Origin: Candidatus Beckwithbacteria bacterium
GTDB lineage: Bacteria; Patescibacteriota; Microgenomatia; UBA1400; UBA1449
DNA: 7,136 bases
NCBI GenBank assembly: GCA_012798485.1
Contig: JAAZND010000031.1
Coordinates: 1-7,136, forward strand
Reading direction: 5' to 3'
The notes under the pieces are model-generated. The model ran no database searches, was not told the origin of the DNA, and saw only the letters and a list, made by a program, of their open reading frames with translations. Positions 1 to 5,275 of this stretch are shown in pieces. Position 1 is the first letter of the stretch. Every line of letters begins with the position of its first letter. A program made the position numbers and the translations under genes.

Positions 1-1
1 C

Positions 2-130
2 AAACAAAGACTTATCAAGTTTAAAGGGACTAAGAAAAACTTCCATCTTCACCTTAAAGAATGTGAATGGAGATGGAAACAAAACCCTAAACAACTTGAA
101 CAAAAACTTGTCGAATTGTTAAAGTGCTAG
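2..130 (+). CDS. IS1595-family (ISXO2-like) transposase, C-terminal end only
   Basis: This is the last 42 codons of a reading frame that enters from the left edge and stops at TAG 128-130. The translation contains FKGTKKNFHLHLKECEWRW, which matches the end of the DDE domain of IS1595/ISXO2-type transposases, where a K/R-F-x-G stretch is followed by F-x-LHLKE-x-EWR or EFR and a short helical tail. The catalytic residues would lie to the left and cannot be seen, so I cannot say whether the gene is intact. The bases after the stop (TCTAGACCC, 131-139) could be the right terminal inverted repeat of the element, since ends of this family often begin with G-runs, but the left end is missing and this is a guess. 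The family assignment rests on motif recognition over a short stretch. Confidence 0.75.
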   Translation, partial: KQRLIKFKGTKKNFHLHLKECEWRWKQNPKQLEQKLVELLKC

Positions 131-727
131 TCTAGACCCTTAGAAAATATACAGCTAACTTTTTACAACTTTAAAAAGATTAAGTGCTGACAATTCCTTT
201 TTAGCAGAAAGTCATCTAATTTGATAACTAAAGTCTTAGTGATGTCAAATCTGAGATTAAAACTAGCTTATTAAATTAGTGGTGACAAAATAATAAAAAT
301 TAAGTTTTCTTTAATCTAAGTCTTAAAATTGAGAAATTTTAGTAATCACTGTCAGAAAGTGATAATAAGGCATATTATAAAAATTACTTAATAAAAAAAT
401 AAAATTTTAATAGGAATAAATACATTATATTCATTTATTCTTCAGAAAAAAAGACATTTGTCTGTTAAAACCTTTTAAAAACTATTTGTGAGCAGCTTTC
501 TATAAGTTTATAAAAATCAGTCATCATTATAAAAAGTATTTATAAAGACAAACTAAGTACATTTGACTGATTAGAAAAGGTTATTGAAGAAAAAATAGCA
601 GAAAACACCACTAAGTAATAAATCCTCTTATTTTATTTAGGACTAAAATCATTCCACCACTTAAATACAGCAGACTTTAAATTCTACTTTTCTAAAAGCT
701 AAATAAAGCTAATTTAAAATGAAAATC
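131..727. other. AT-rich non-coding stretch, no gene seen
   Basis: About 600 bp without a convincing reading frame on either strand; stop codons are dense in all frames. It is visibly more AT-rich than the flanking genes. It holds only small hairpins: a TAAAATT/AATTTTA stem closed by a GAGA loop (324-341), an ATCACT/AGTGAT stem (345-363), and AGACA/TGTCT (452-463). In DNA this AT-rich a few such stems are expected by chance. I see no tRNA, tmRNA, RNase P or rRNA signature and no CRISPR-like repeats. It may be decayed DNA left beside the insertion sequence. Confidence 0.6.
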
Positions 728-764
728 TTATAATAATATATCTAGTGATATATTTATATTATAA
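728..764. repeat. bulged 15-bp AT hairpin upstream of the rplJ promoter
   Basis: Bases 735-742 (AATATATC) pair with 747-754 (GATATATT) around a TAGT loop. The outer arm 728-734 (TTATAAT) pairs with 758-764 (ATTATAA), leaving a 3-nt bulge at 755-757. On the plus strand it is followed by TTTTACTTTT, so it could act as a weak terminator protecting the rplJ promoter from upstream transcription, or as a cruciform. With a single G-C pair the RNA stem is weak; the function is inferred. Confidence 0.45.
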
Positions 765-772
765 TTTTACTT

Positions 773-801
773 TTGCATAAACTCTAAGTTTACGCTATAA
801 T
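773..801 (+). promoter_or_regulatory. promoter of rplJ-rplL
   Basis: A perfect -10 hexamer TATAAT lies at 796-801, with TTGCAT at 773-778 as the -35 and a 17-bp spacer. The predicted start near 808 falls directly before the conserved CCAAAGACAG of the L10 leader, where transcription of such leaders is expected to begin. That agreement is the main support, because the -35 matches consensus only in its first three bases. Confidence 0.7.
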
Positions 802-807
802 ACCTTT

Positions 808-970
808 ATCCAAAGACAGAAAGTGCTATATGCTTAAATCTTTGTAAGAACTTTCCGAGGAGCATTAAAATTAAATAAGGTTATAAGGGATTAAGAAAGT
901 ATTTTTATTTAACTTAAAACCATAAATCCATAAACCCTTATTAATAGCACCTCGAGAGGTGTTTTTTTAT
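808..970 (+). promoter_or_regulatory. ribosomal protein L10 leader RNA (autoregulatory)
   Basis: The segment has the hallmark sequences of the L10 leader family: CCAAAGACAG at 810-819 and CCGAGG at 855-860, brought together by stem 819-824 (GAAAGT) with 850-855 (ACTTTC). CAAAG (811-815) is also complementary to CTTTG (840-844). In known members, L10 or the L10-L12 complex binds this kink-turn-like domain and represses its own operon. Downstream, ATAAGGG (883-889) can pair with CCCTTAT (935-941), and CGAGG (856-860) with CCTCG (950-954). The second pairing is mutually exclusive with the terminator hairpin at 946-963, which gives a clear antiterminator/terminator switch. Position before rplJ fits exactly. 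The mechanism is inferred from the family. Confidence 0.85.
946..969 (+). terminator. attenuator terminator of the L10 leader
   Basis: AGCACCT (946-952) pairs with AGGTGTT (957-963) across a CGAG loop, with one G-T pair, and a run of T follows to 968. It sits about 85 bp before the rplJ start, so it is an attenuator inside the leader rather than the end of another gene. The 5' arm (CCTCG, 950-954) overlaps the antiterminator pairing with 856-860. Confidence 0.85.
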
Positions 971-1054
971 TGTTTAAATTGATAAAAATAGTTAAATTTT
1001 AAAACGCAAATTTAATATTTTTTTAACTTTGCCTTTTAATTTTTAAATCTAAAA

Positions 1055-1561
1055 GTGTCAAATCAACAAAATGTTAATCAGTTAAAAGTCATTAAAGAAA
1101 AGAAAGATCAAGCTAAATCTGTAGTTTTTATTCATTACAGAGGAATAAGCGCCAAAGATATTTCAAACTTAAGAAATAAAATTAAAGAAACAGGCGCAGA
1201 AATGTCAGTTTTTAAGAATACTTTGTTACGTATTGCTTTTGACAAAAAAGAGCTTAATGAAAATCTCACTGGCCCTACTGCAACTGTTTTCTCTTATGAA
1301 GATGAAATTGCTCCAATCAAAGTTTTAGCCGATTTTGGAAAAACTAATGAAGCAGCTCAATTTACCGGAGGAATTTTAGAAGATAAAGTTTTAACTGCTG
1401 AAGATATCAAAAAATTAGCTGAACTTCCTGGAAAACAAGAATTAAGAGCTAAAGTAGTCAGTACTATTGCTGCTCCTTTATCAGGAATGGTTAATGTTTT
1501 AGCTGGTAATCTACGTAATTTAGTTTACGTACTTAATGCAATTAAAGAAAAACAAAGTTAA
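1055..1561 (+). CDS. rplJ: 50S ribosomal protein L10 (uL10)
   Basis: L10 is the base of the ribosomal stalk: its N-terminal domain binds 23S rRNA with L11, and its C-terminal helix carries L7/L12 dimers that recruit GTPase factors. At 168 aa it has normal length. The N-terminal part shows the family signature: an initial helix, VVFIHYRGISAKDISNLR (about 23-40), and the KNTLLRIA motif (about 54-61). The C-terminal tail (about 140-165, LSGMVNVLAGNLRNLV) is the L12-binding helix. The start is GTG at 1055; no in-frame start lies nearby upstream, and the resulting N-terminus fits family length. No Shine-Dalgarno is visible in the AT-rich stretch before it. rplL follows after 73 bp. The L10 leader upstream implies feedback control. 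rplK and rplA, often upstream in bacteria, are absent here. Confidence 0.97.
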   Translation: MSNQQNVNQLKVIKEKKDQAKSVVFIHYRGISAKDISNLRNKIKETGAEMSVFKNTLLRIAFDKKELNENLTGPTATVFSYEDEIAPIKVLADFGKTNEAAQFTGGILEDKVLTAEDIKKLAELPGKQELRAKVVSTIAAPLSGMVNVLAGNLRNLVYVLNAIKEKQS

Positions 1562-1634
1562 AAAAAATTATAGTATAAAAAATTTACTCTGAAAATTAAA
1601 TAAATTAGTTCATTGTAAATTTTCAATAATAATC

Positions 1635-2051
1635 ATGGCAGAAGATGCTCAATCAAAAGAAACTGTACAAGTTTCTGAAAAATTACAAAATATTATTGCA
1701 GAGATCGAAAAACTCTCAGTTTTAGAGTTAGCTGATCTTGTTAAAGCTTTAGAAGACAAATTTGGCGTTTCCGCCGCTGCTCCTATGGCTGTAGCTGCCG
1801 CTCCCGCTGCTGGGGCTGCCGCTCCCGTAGAAGAAAAAACAGAATTTACTGTAGTTTTAACTGCTGGTGGCGCTAATAAAATTGCAGCAATCAAGGCTGT
1901 CAGAACTTTAAAGCCTGATTTAGGTCTTAAAGAAGCTAAAGATTTAGTTGAAGGCGCTCCAAAACCAGTTTTGGAAAATGTCAAAAAAGAAGAAGCTGAA
2001 AACGCTAAGAAAATTTTAGAAGAAGCTGGAGCTCAAGTAGAGTTAAAATAA
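1635..2051 (+). CDS. rplL: 50S ribosomal protein L7/L12 (bL12)
   Basis: The flexible stalk protein that contacts EF-Tu, EF-G and IF2 during translation, present as dimers on L10. The 138 aa are slightly longer than the usual 120-128, the excess being an N-terminal extension of about 12 residues (AEDAQSKETVQV). An N-terminal dimerisation helix pair (about 15-46) is followed by an Ala/Pro/Gly hinge (about 46-65) and the globular factor-binding domain (about 68-138) with IKAVR, LGLKEAKDLVE and the terminal GAQVELK. The hinge is a local GC-rich island (GCCGCTGCTCC and similar) in otherwise AT-rich DNA, as its alanine content requires. The start is ATG without a Shine-Dalgarno. It is surely co-transcribed with rplJ and ends 125 bp before a strong terminator. 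A degenerate second copy of its 3' end lies in between. Confidence 0.97.
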   Translation: MAEDAQSKETVQVSEKLQNIIAEIEKLSVLELADLVKALEDKFGVSAAAPMAVAAAPAAGAAAPVEEKTEFTVVLTAGGANKIAAIKAVRTLKPDLGLKEAKDLVEGAPKPVLENVKKEEAENAKKILEEAGAQVELK

Positions 2052-2114
2052 CACGAAAGTCCTTTAAATTTTCATGAAAGCCAACACGGCTGAATAAGCA
2101 GTTGTATAGTCTTC

Positions 2115-2156
2115 AAGAAAATTAAATAGACTGGCGCTCAGGTTGAATTTAAATAA
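2115..2156 (+). pseudogene. degenerate duplicate of the rplL 3' end
   Basis: Read from 2115 the codons give K-K-I-K-stop-T-G-A-Q-V-E-F-K-stop. The real rplL ends K-K-I-L-E-E-A-G-A-Q-V-E-L-K-stop at 2010-2051. Both copies share AAGAAAATT and then the same order of codons, with synonymous third-base changes (GCT CAG GTT GAA TTT AAA TAA against GCT CAA GTA GAG TTA AAA TAA) and a short deletion that creates TAG. The relic reads TGAQVEFK, closer to the common ending of L7/L12 than the active gene. A weaker match (GCTGAAtaaGC, from 2089) may extend it leftward. It has no start codon and is not expressed as a separate protein. It most likely records a recombination or duplication in the rplL tail. 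Confidence 0.7.
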
Positions 2157-2175
2157 TTTGAAACTTTTTAAAATT

Positions 2176-2206
2176 AAAGGCCGCACAAAGCGCGGCCTTT
2201 TTTTAT
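2176..2206 (+). terminator. terminator of the rplJ-rplL operon, possibly bidirectional
   Basis: A perfect 9-bp stem, AAAGGCCGC (2176-2184) with GCGGCCTTT (2192-2200), has a 7-nt loop and is followed by T's and TATATTTTTCC. On the minus strand the same hairpin is followed by TTTAATTTT, so it could also stop transcription coming leftward from the glycosyltransferase gene through the small regulator gene. It is the most GC-rich structure outside coding DNA in the window. Confidence 0.93.
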
Positions 2207-2217
2207 ATTTTTCCTAG

Positions 2218-2247
2218 TTGACATAGTTATGCATATTTTGTTATGCT
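2218..2247 (+). promoter_or_regulatory. extended -10 promoter of the small HTH gene, with operator-like repeats
   Basis: A perfect -35 TTGACA (2218-2223) is followed after 18 bp by TATGCT (2242-2247), preceded by TGT (2239-2241), an extended -10 element. The spacer carries the 8-bp palindrome TATGCATA (2228-2235), and GTTATGC occurs twice in direct orientation (2226-2232 and 2240-2246), the second copy overlapping the -10. Repeats inside the spacer are typical of MerR-type operators, so autoregulation by the downstream protein is plausible but unproven. Confidence 0.7.
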
Positions 2248-2275
2248 CGGATTATTAGAAATCTACTTAATACCC

Positions 2276-2282
2276 GAAAGGA
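2276..2282 (+). promoter_or_regulatory. Shine-Dalgarno of the HTH gene
   Basis: GAAAGGA ends 6 nt before the ATG at 2289 and fixes that start. It is the only clear Shine-Dalgarno sequence in front of any gene whose start lies in this window. Confidence 0.75.
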
Positions 2283-2288
2283 TACAAA

Positions 2289-2525
2289 ATGACAGAACAA
2301 ATCTCTTCTTCCCCTAAAAATCGTATTAGAATCGAAGATCTTCCAGATTTACTGACTGTCAAAGAAGTCGCTGAACTGCTGAGAGTTTCTCCTTTAACTA
2401 TCAAAAGATGGGGAAAAAGAGGAAAACTTCCAGCGATCAGAATTAATTCTCGAGGAGATAGAAGATATAAAAAAGAAGCTATTCTTTATATGCTTGGGAT
2501 TACACCAAAAGAAAATAATGACTAG
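2289..2525 (+). CDS. small MerR/excisionase-type winged helix-turn-helix protein
   Basis: A 78-aa DNA-binding protein. Residues 21-52 (LLTVKEVAELLRVSPLTIKR, then W-G-K-R-G-K-L-P-A-I-R-I) form the helix-turn-helix of the MerR/Xis (HTH_17) type, with V-S-P-L-T-I-K-R-W as the recognition helix. G-D-R-R-Y-K-K-E-A-I (56-65) is the wing with its usual GxRRY/F motif. There is no effector domain or long dimerisation coiled coil, so it resembles BldC-like or excisionase-like single-domain proteins rather than a metal-sensing MerR. It has its own promoter and a Shine-Dalgarno. No integrase lies nearby, which argues for a regulator rather than a phage excisionase. The stop TAG (2523-2525) overlaps the stop of the convergent gene within CTAG. 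The target is unknown; its own promoter, with repeats, is one candidate. Confidence 0.85.
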   Translation: MTEQISSSPKNRIRIEDLPDLLTVKEVAELLRVSPLTIKRWGKRGKLPAIRINSRGDRRYKKEAILYMLGITPKENND

Positions 2526-3262
2526 AATAAATTTCTATAAATAAACTCCAAAAGCCTTAATTGTCTTTTTAATCTCCATGGTTCTTGCATCAATCTATAA
2601 AACCATTCCAATTTAAGTTTTTGTAAAAATTTTGGCGCTCTTTTAATTTTGCCACTATAAAAATCAAAAGCCCCCCCTACTCCCATAGCTAGTTTGACTG
2701 TTGGCATCTTTTTTAAATTTTCTCTAATCCAAATTTCCTGAAAAGGAGCTCCATATGCTACAAATAAAAAATCTACTTTATTCTGATTTATTTGCTTTAC
2801 AATTTTTTCATTTTCTGCTGACAAAACATTATTTATATCTGCAAAAGCTGGGATAATCACAGTTTTTAATTGAGAATATTTTTCTTGAAAGTTTTTTTGA
2901 GCTAAAAAAGAAGTTTGACCTTTTCCTCCAAAAAAACCTACTGTAAAATTTTTCTTTGCTGCTAACTGACATAAAATATTCATCAAATCTACTCCAGCAA
3001 TTCTTTCAATCTCTTTTTTATTTTTAAGTTTTTTCCTCACTGCCCAAACTACTCCTTCTCCATCTGGAATAGCAATATCAACTTGATTTAAAATCTTTTT
3101 GAAAGTTGAATCTGTTTGCGCCTGAATCACTTGCTCTGGATTAGGAGTAGCAATCTGAATCTGATTCTGATTTTTAAAACACTTTTCAATATATTCTAAT
3201 ATATTAGAATAATTAACCACTGAAATTTTAACACCAAGGATTGTTTCTGAAGGAATGTTCAT
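2522..3262 (-). CDS. WecG/TagA/CpsF family glycosyltransferase (GT26)
   Basis: A 246-aa member of glycosyltransferase family 26, which moves an N-acetylmannosamine-type sugar from a UDP donor to a polyprenyl-linked acceptor when building wall teichoic acid, enterobacterial common antigen or capsule. Visible family motifs are ATPNPEQ (38-44, with the conserved Thr39), IPDGEGVVWA (65-74, with Asp67 as the likely catalytic base), RIAGVDL (87-93), FFGGKG (110-115), VAYGAPFQEIWI (168-179), MGVGGAFDFYSG (193-204), RAP (208-210) and LEWFYRLMQEPWR (218-230). The C-terminal tail is basic (RLKRQLRLLEF) and probably membrane-associating. It starts with ATG and shows no Shine-Dalgarno; the HD-domain gene ends 26 bp upstream, so the two are likely co-transcribed. 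The coding strand carries a run of seven G's in the VGG motif. The actual sugar and acceptor cannot be told from sequence. Confidence 0.93.
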   Translation of the reverse strand: MNIPSETILGVKISVVNYSNILEYIEKCFKNQNQIQIATPNPEQVIQAQTDSTFKKILNQVDIAIPDGEGVVWAVRKKLKNKKEIERIAGVDLMNILCQLAAKKNFTVGFFGGKGQTSFLAQKNFQEKYSQLKTVIIPAFADINNVLSAENEKIVKQINQNKVDFLFVAYGAPFQEIWIRENLKKMPTVKLAMGVGGAFDFYSGKIKRAPKFLQKLKLEWFYRLMQEPWRLKRQLRLLEFIYRNLF

Positions 3263-3288
3263 AGAAAGGTAATTTTATATAAAAAAAT

Positions 3289-4011
3289 CTATTTTTTAAA
3301 GTTTTCTAATTTATCTATATAATCTTCAATAATTTTAATCTTCGGCTGATAAATTCTTTTGGCTGATCTAGTATATAATGAAGCAACTTTGGCTTCGCTA
3401 ATTTGCTGTTTGGAATTACCATAATACCAGTCTTTATAATAGTTTAATCTGATAATTGCTTCTTCAATTTTATTTTGACTAACAATAATTTGGGTCAAAT
3501 TATTTAACTCTAGCTTAGCTTTTTGATCACTTCTAATAATTTGATAATCAACCACTTTAAAATAAGTTAACATTGTAAAAATTCCAAGATAATTTATTCC
3601 CGATCCTCTGTCAGCATCTAATAAGATCTGAGCAATTTTATTTTCTGGATGTTTAAGCGCTGGTAAACTATGCTCTCTAATTGCTTGTAAAATTTTAAAG
3701 ATAGATTCTCTACCTAGATTTTTTTCGTATGGTTTAAGAATTTGCTTACTCATTTCATAAGAAATTTCTGCATGATTTGACTGCAAAAATAACAAACCAT
3801 CATTCTCTTTATTTCTTCCCAAATCATGAAGATAACAGGCTAATTCTACCAAAAAAGCATCTTTAGAGCTCAACTTTTCTAGTTTAGCTAATTTTTTACC
3901 TTCTCTCACCACTCTTCTAATGTGATAAAGATCGTGTTGCCAATGAGGAATTTTTTTATATTCTTTAAAAATCTTGGATTTAATTAGTTTGAGGATATCG
4001 TTTCTTTTCAT
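3289..4011 (-). CDS. HD-domain metal-dependent phosphohydrolase
   Basis: A 240-aa protein of the HD superfamily, whose members hydrolyse phosphate esters of nucleotides or second messengers with a His/Asp-bound metal. Metal-ligand motifs are seen in order: H30 (HIRRV), H62-D63 (LHDLG), H80 (NHAEIS), H114 (REHS) and the downstream D132/D134 (LLDADRGSG). The remaining C-terminal half is helical with no second domain that I recognise, so the substrate is unknown. I chose ATG at 4011 as the start because it gives MKRNDILKL; a TTG at 4026 would add five residues (MNIYF). Neither has a Shine-Dalgarno. A near-consensus promoter lies about 45-70 bp upstream of this ATG. The gene ends 26 bp before the GT26 gene. 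A role alongside it in envelope precursor turnover is possible but speculative. Confidence 0.85.
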   Translation of the reverse strand: MKRNDILKLIKSKIFKEYKKIPHWQHDLYHIRRVVREGKKLAKLEKLSSKDAFLVELACYLHDLGRNKENDGLLFLQSNHAEISYEMSKQILKPYEKNLGRESIFKILQAIREHSLPALKHPENKIAQILLDADRGSGINYLGIFTMLTYFKVVDYQIIRSDQKAKLELNNLTQIIVSQNKIEEAIIRLNYYKDWYYGNSKQQISEAKVASLYTRSAKRIYQPKIKIIEDYIDKLENFKK

Positions 4012-4055
4012 AAAATATATGTTCAAAACTTAAAATAATTTATTTATCAGGTAAT

Positions 4056-4084
4056 ATTATATCTAATAAACCAATCTCTGCCAA
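4056..4084 (-). promoter_or_regulatory. promoter of the HD-GT26 operon
   Basis: Read on the minus strand, TTGGCA (4084-4079) is followed after 17 bp by TATAAT (4061-4056): 5 of 6 and 6 of 6 matches to the housekeeping consensus with ideal spacing. The -35 begins on the base right after the mreB stop codon. The predicted start near 4049 gives a leader of about 38 nt to the ATG at 4011. This makes the HD and glycosyltransferase genes independently transcribed from mreB. Confidence 0.75.
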
Positions 4085-5089
4085 TTATCTTCTTGATAAG
4101 CTCTTTTTATACATATCCAAATTTTCCAAAACTATACCAGTCCCTTTTGCCACACAAAACAAAGCATCTTCAGCAACATAGCAGGGAATACCAGTTTGCT
4201 TAGATAAAAGTTTATCAAAATTACGTAGATTGCTTGTGCCACCAGTCATCACTATTCCTTTGTCAATGATGTCAGCTGAAAGCTCAGGAGGAACTTCCTC
4301 TAAAACCTTTTTAACCATATTAATAATTTGACCAAGATTATGACTAAAAGCTTCGACAATTTCATTGGTTGATATTTCTAATCTTTTTGGCAATCCAGTA
4401 ATATTATCTCTGCCTTTGATAAGTATAGTTTGATCATTTTTAATTTTCATTGCACTACCAATTTTAATTTTAGTATTTTCAGCTGTAGTTTCTCCAATGG
4501 TTAAACCATATTTTTTCTTAATCCATGCAATTAAGGTATCATCCAGTCTATTGCCACCAATTCTTACAGATTTATTAACCACCACTCCTCCAAGAGAAAT
4601 AATGGCACATTCAGCTGCACCACCTCCAACATCCAAAATCATATTCCCGCTTGGTTCTCCGATTGGGATACCGGCACCAATGGCTGCAGCCAAAGGCTCA
4701 TGAATAATATAAACAGTTTTAGCTCCAGCTGAAATAGTTGCATCTTCCACTGCTCTTTTTTCAACTTGGGTAGCCCCAGCAGGAATACAAATCAAAACTT
4801 CTGGTTTAAACCATAAAGATCGTCCACAGGTCTTTTGAATAAAATAACGTAACATAGCCTCAGTCACTACATAATCAGCAATCACTCCATCACGCATCGG
4901 ACGAGAGGCAATAATATTTCCTGGAGTTCGACCTAGCATCTCTTTAGCTTCGTTACCAACAGCCACTACTTTTTTATCAAAAACAGAAATAGCCACCACT
5001 GAAGGCTCATTTAAAACAATACCTTTTTTTTCTAAATAAACTAAACAATTAGCTGTTCCAAGGTCTATACCAATTTTTTTGGAAAACAA
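4085..5089 (-). CDS. mreB: rod shape-determining protein MreB (actin homologue)
   Basis: A 334-aa bacterial actin that forms membrane-bound filaments and guides lateral wall synthesis; the length is normal. Actin-fold nucleotide motifs are present: phosphate 1 KIGIDLGTANCLVY (5-18), RPMRDGVIADY (63-73), the IPAGATQVEKRAV stretch (102-114), HEPLAAAIGAG (130-140) with the conserved Glu, phosphate 2 at LDVGGGAAECAIISLGG (152-168), RIGGNRLD (176-183), and the adenosine motif VMTGGTSNLRNFD plus VAEDALFCVAKGTG near the end. In phosphate 2 the usual TT is replaced by AA (158-159). The start is TTG at 5089, chosen because it gives the classical MFSKKIGIDLG N-terminus; no Shine-Dalgarno is seen. mreC and mreD do not follow; an HD-domain gene does. 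The upstream gene is divergent. A weak -10 TATACT lies at 5154-5149 on the minus strand, without a good -35. Confidence 0.96.
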   Translation of the reverse strand: MFSKKIGIDLGTANCLVYLEKKGIVLNEPSVVAISVFDKKVVAVGNEAKEMLGRTPGNIIASRPMRDGVIADYVVTEAMLRYFIQKTCGRSLWFKPEVLICIPAGATQVEKRAVEDATISAGAKTVYIIHEPLAAAIGAGIPIGEPSGNMILDVGGGAAECAIISLGGVVVNKSVRIGGNRLDDTLIAWIKKKYGLTIGETTAENTKIKIGSAMKIKNDQTILIKGRDNITGLPKRLEISTNEIVEAFSHNLGQIINMVKKVLEEVPPELSADIIDKGIVMTGGTSNLRNFDKLLSKQTGIPCYVAEDALFCVAKGTGIVLENLDMYKKSLSRR

Positions 5090-5172
5090 ATTTAAAATAA
5101 TTAGAATTTAATATCTTAGTTTAAAAAACTATTTACTAAAGTCTAAAGAGTATACCTAAACATCTTACTATT

Positions 5173-5181
5173 TGTTATAAT
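5173..5181 (+). promoter_or_regulatory. candidate extended -10 promoter of the PEGA gene
   Basis: TGTTATAAT combines a perfect -10 (5176-5181) with the TGN extension; no good -35 lies 17 bp upstream. It would start transcription near 5188, giving a leader of about 88 nt. The divergent intergenic region (5090-5275) is very AT-rich, with TATAAT-like strings on both strands, so the choice is tentative. Confidence 0.45.
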
Positions 5182-5275
5182 TATAATAATTATATCTTAA
5201 AAATTAAATTACTATTTATTAATTATTAAGCTAGAATAATTCATCATTAAATTTTTTAATCATGAATTAAAACCT

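Noticed and set aside
345..375. Second, decayed L10 leader (CAGAAAGTG shared with 817-825)
   Set aside because: Only nine bases are shared; CCGAGG and the attenuator are missing, so chance is the simpler explanation.
1591..1624. Hairpin GAAAATT/AATTTTC before rplL as a regulatory element
   Set aside because: Seven A/T-rich pairs with a 20-nt loop are expected by chance in this composition, and no T-run or start-site overlap supports a role.
1649..1984. 111-aa frame antisense to rplL
   Set aside because: It is a shadow of rplL; its Ala/Pro-rich segment is the reverse of the L7/L12 hinge and it has no start signal of its own.
2289..2525. HTH gene as a phage excisionase
   Set aside because: No integrase, attachment-like repeats or other phage genes are nearby, and ribosomal and cell-shape genes flank it.
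4497..4703. 68-aa plus-strand frame inside mreB
   Set aside because: It is opposite conserved mreB codons, low in complexity (Pro/Ser/Ala) and has no promoter or Shine-Dalgarno.
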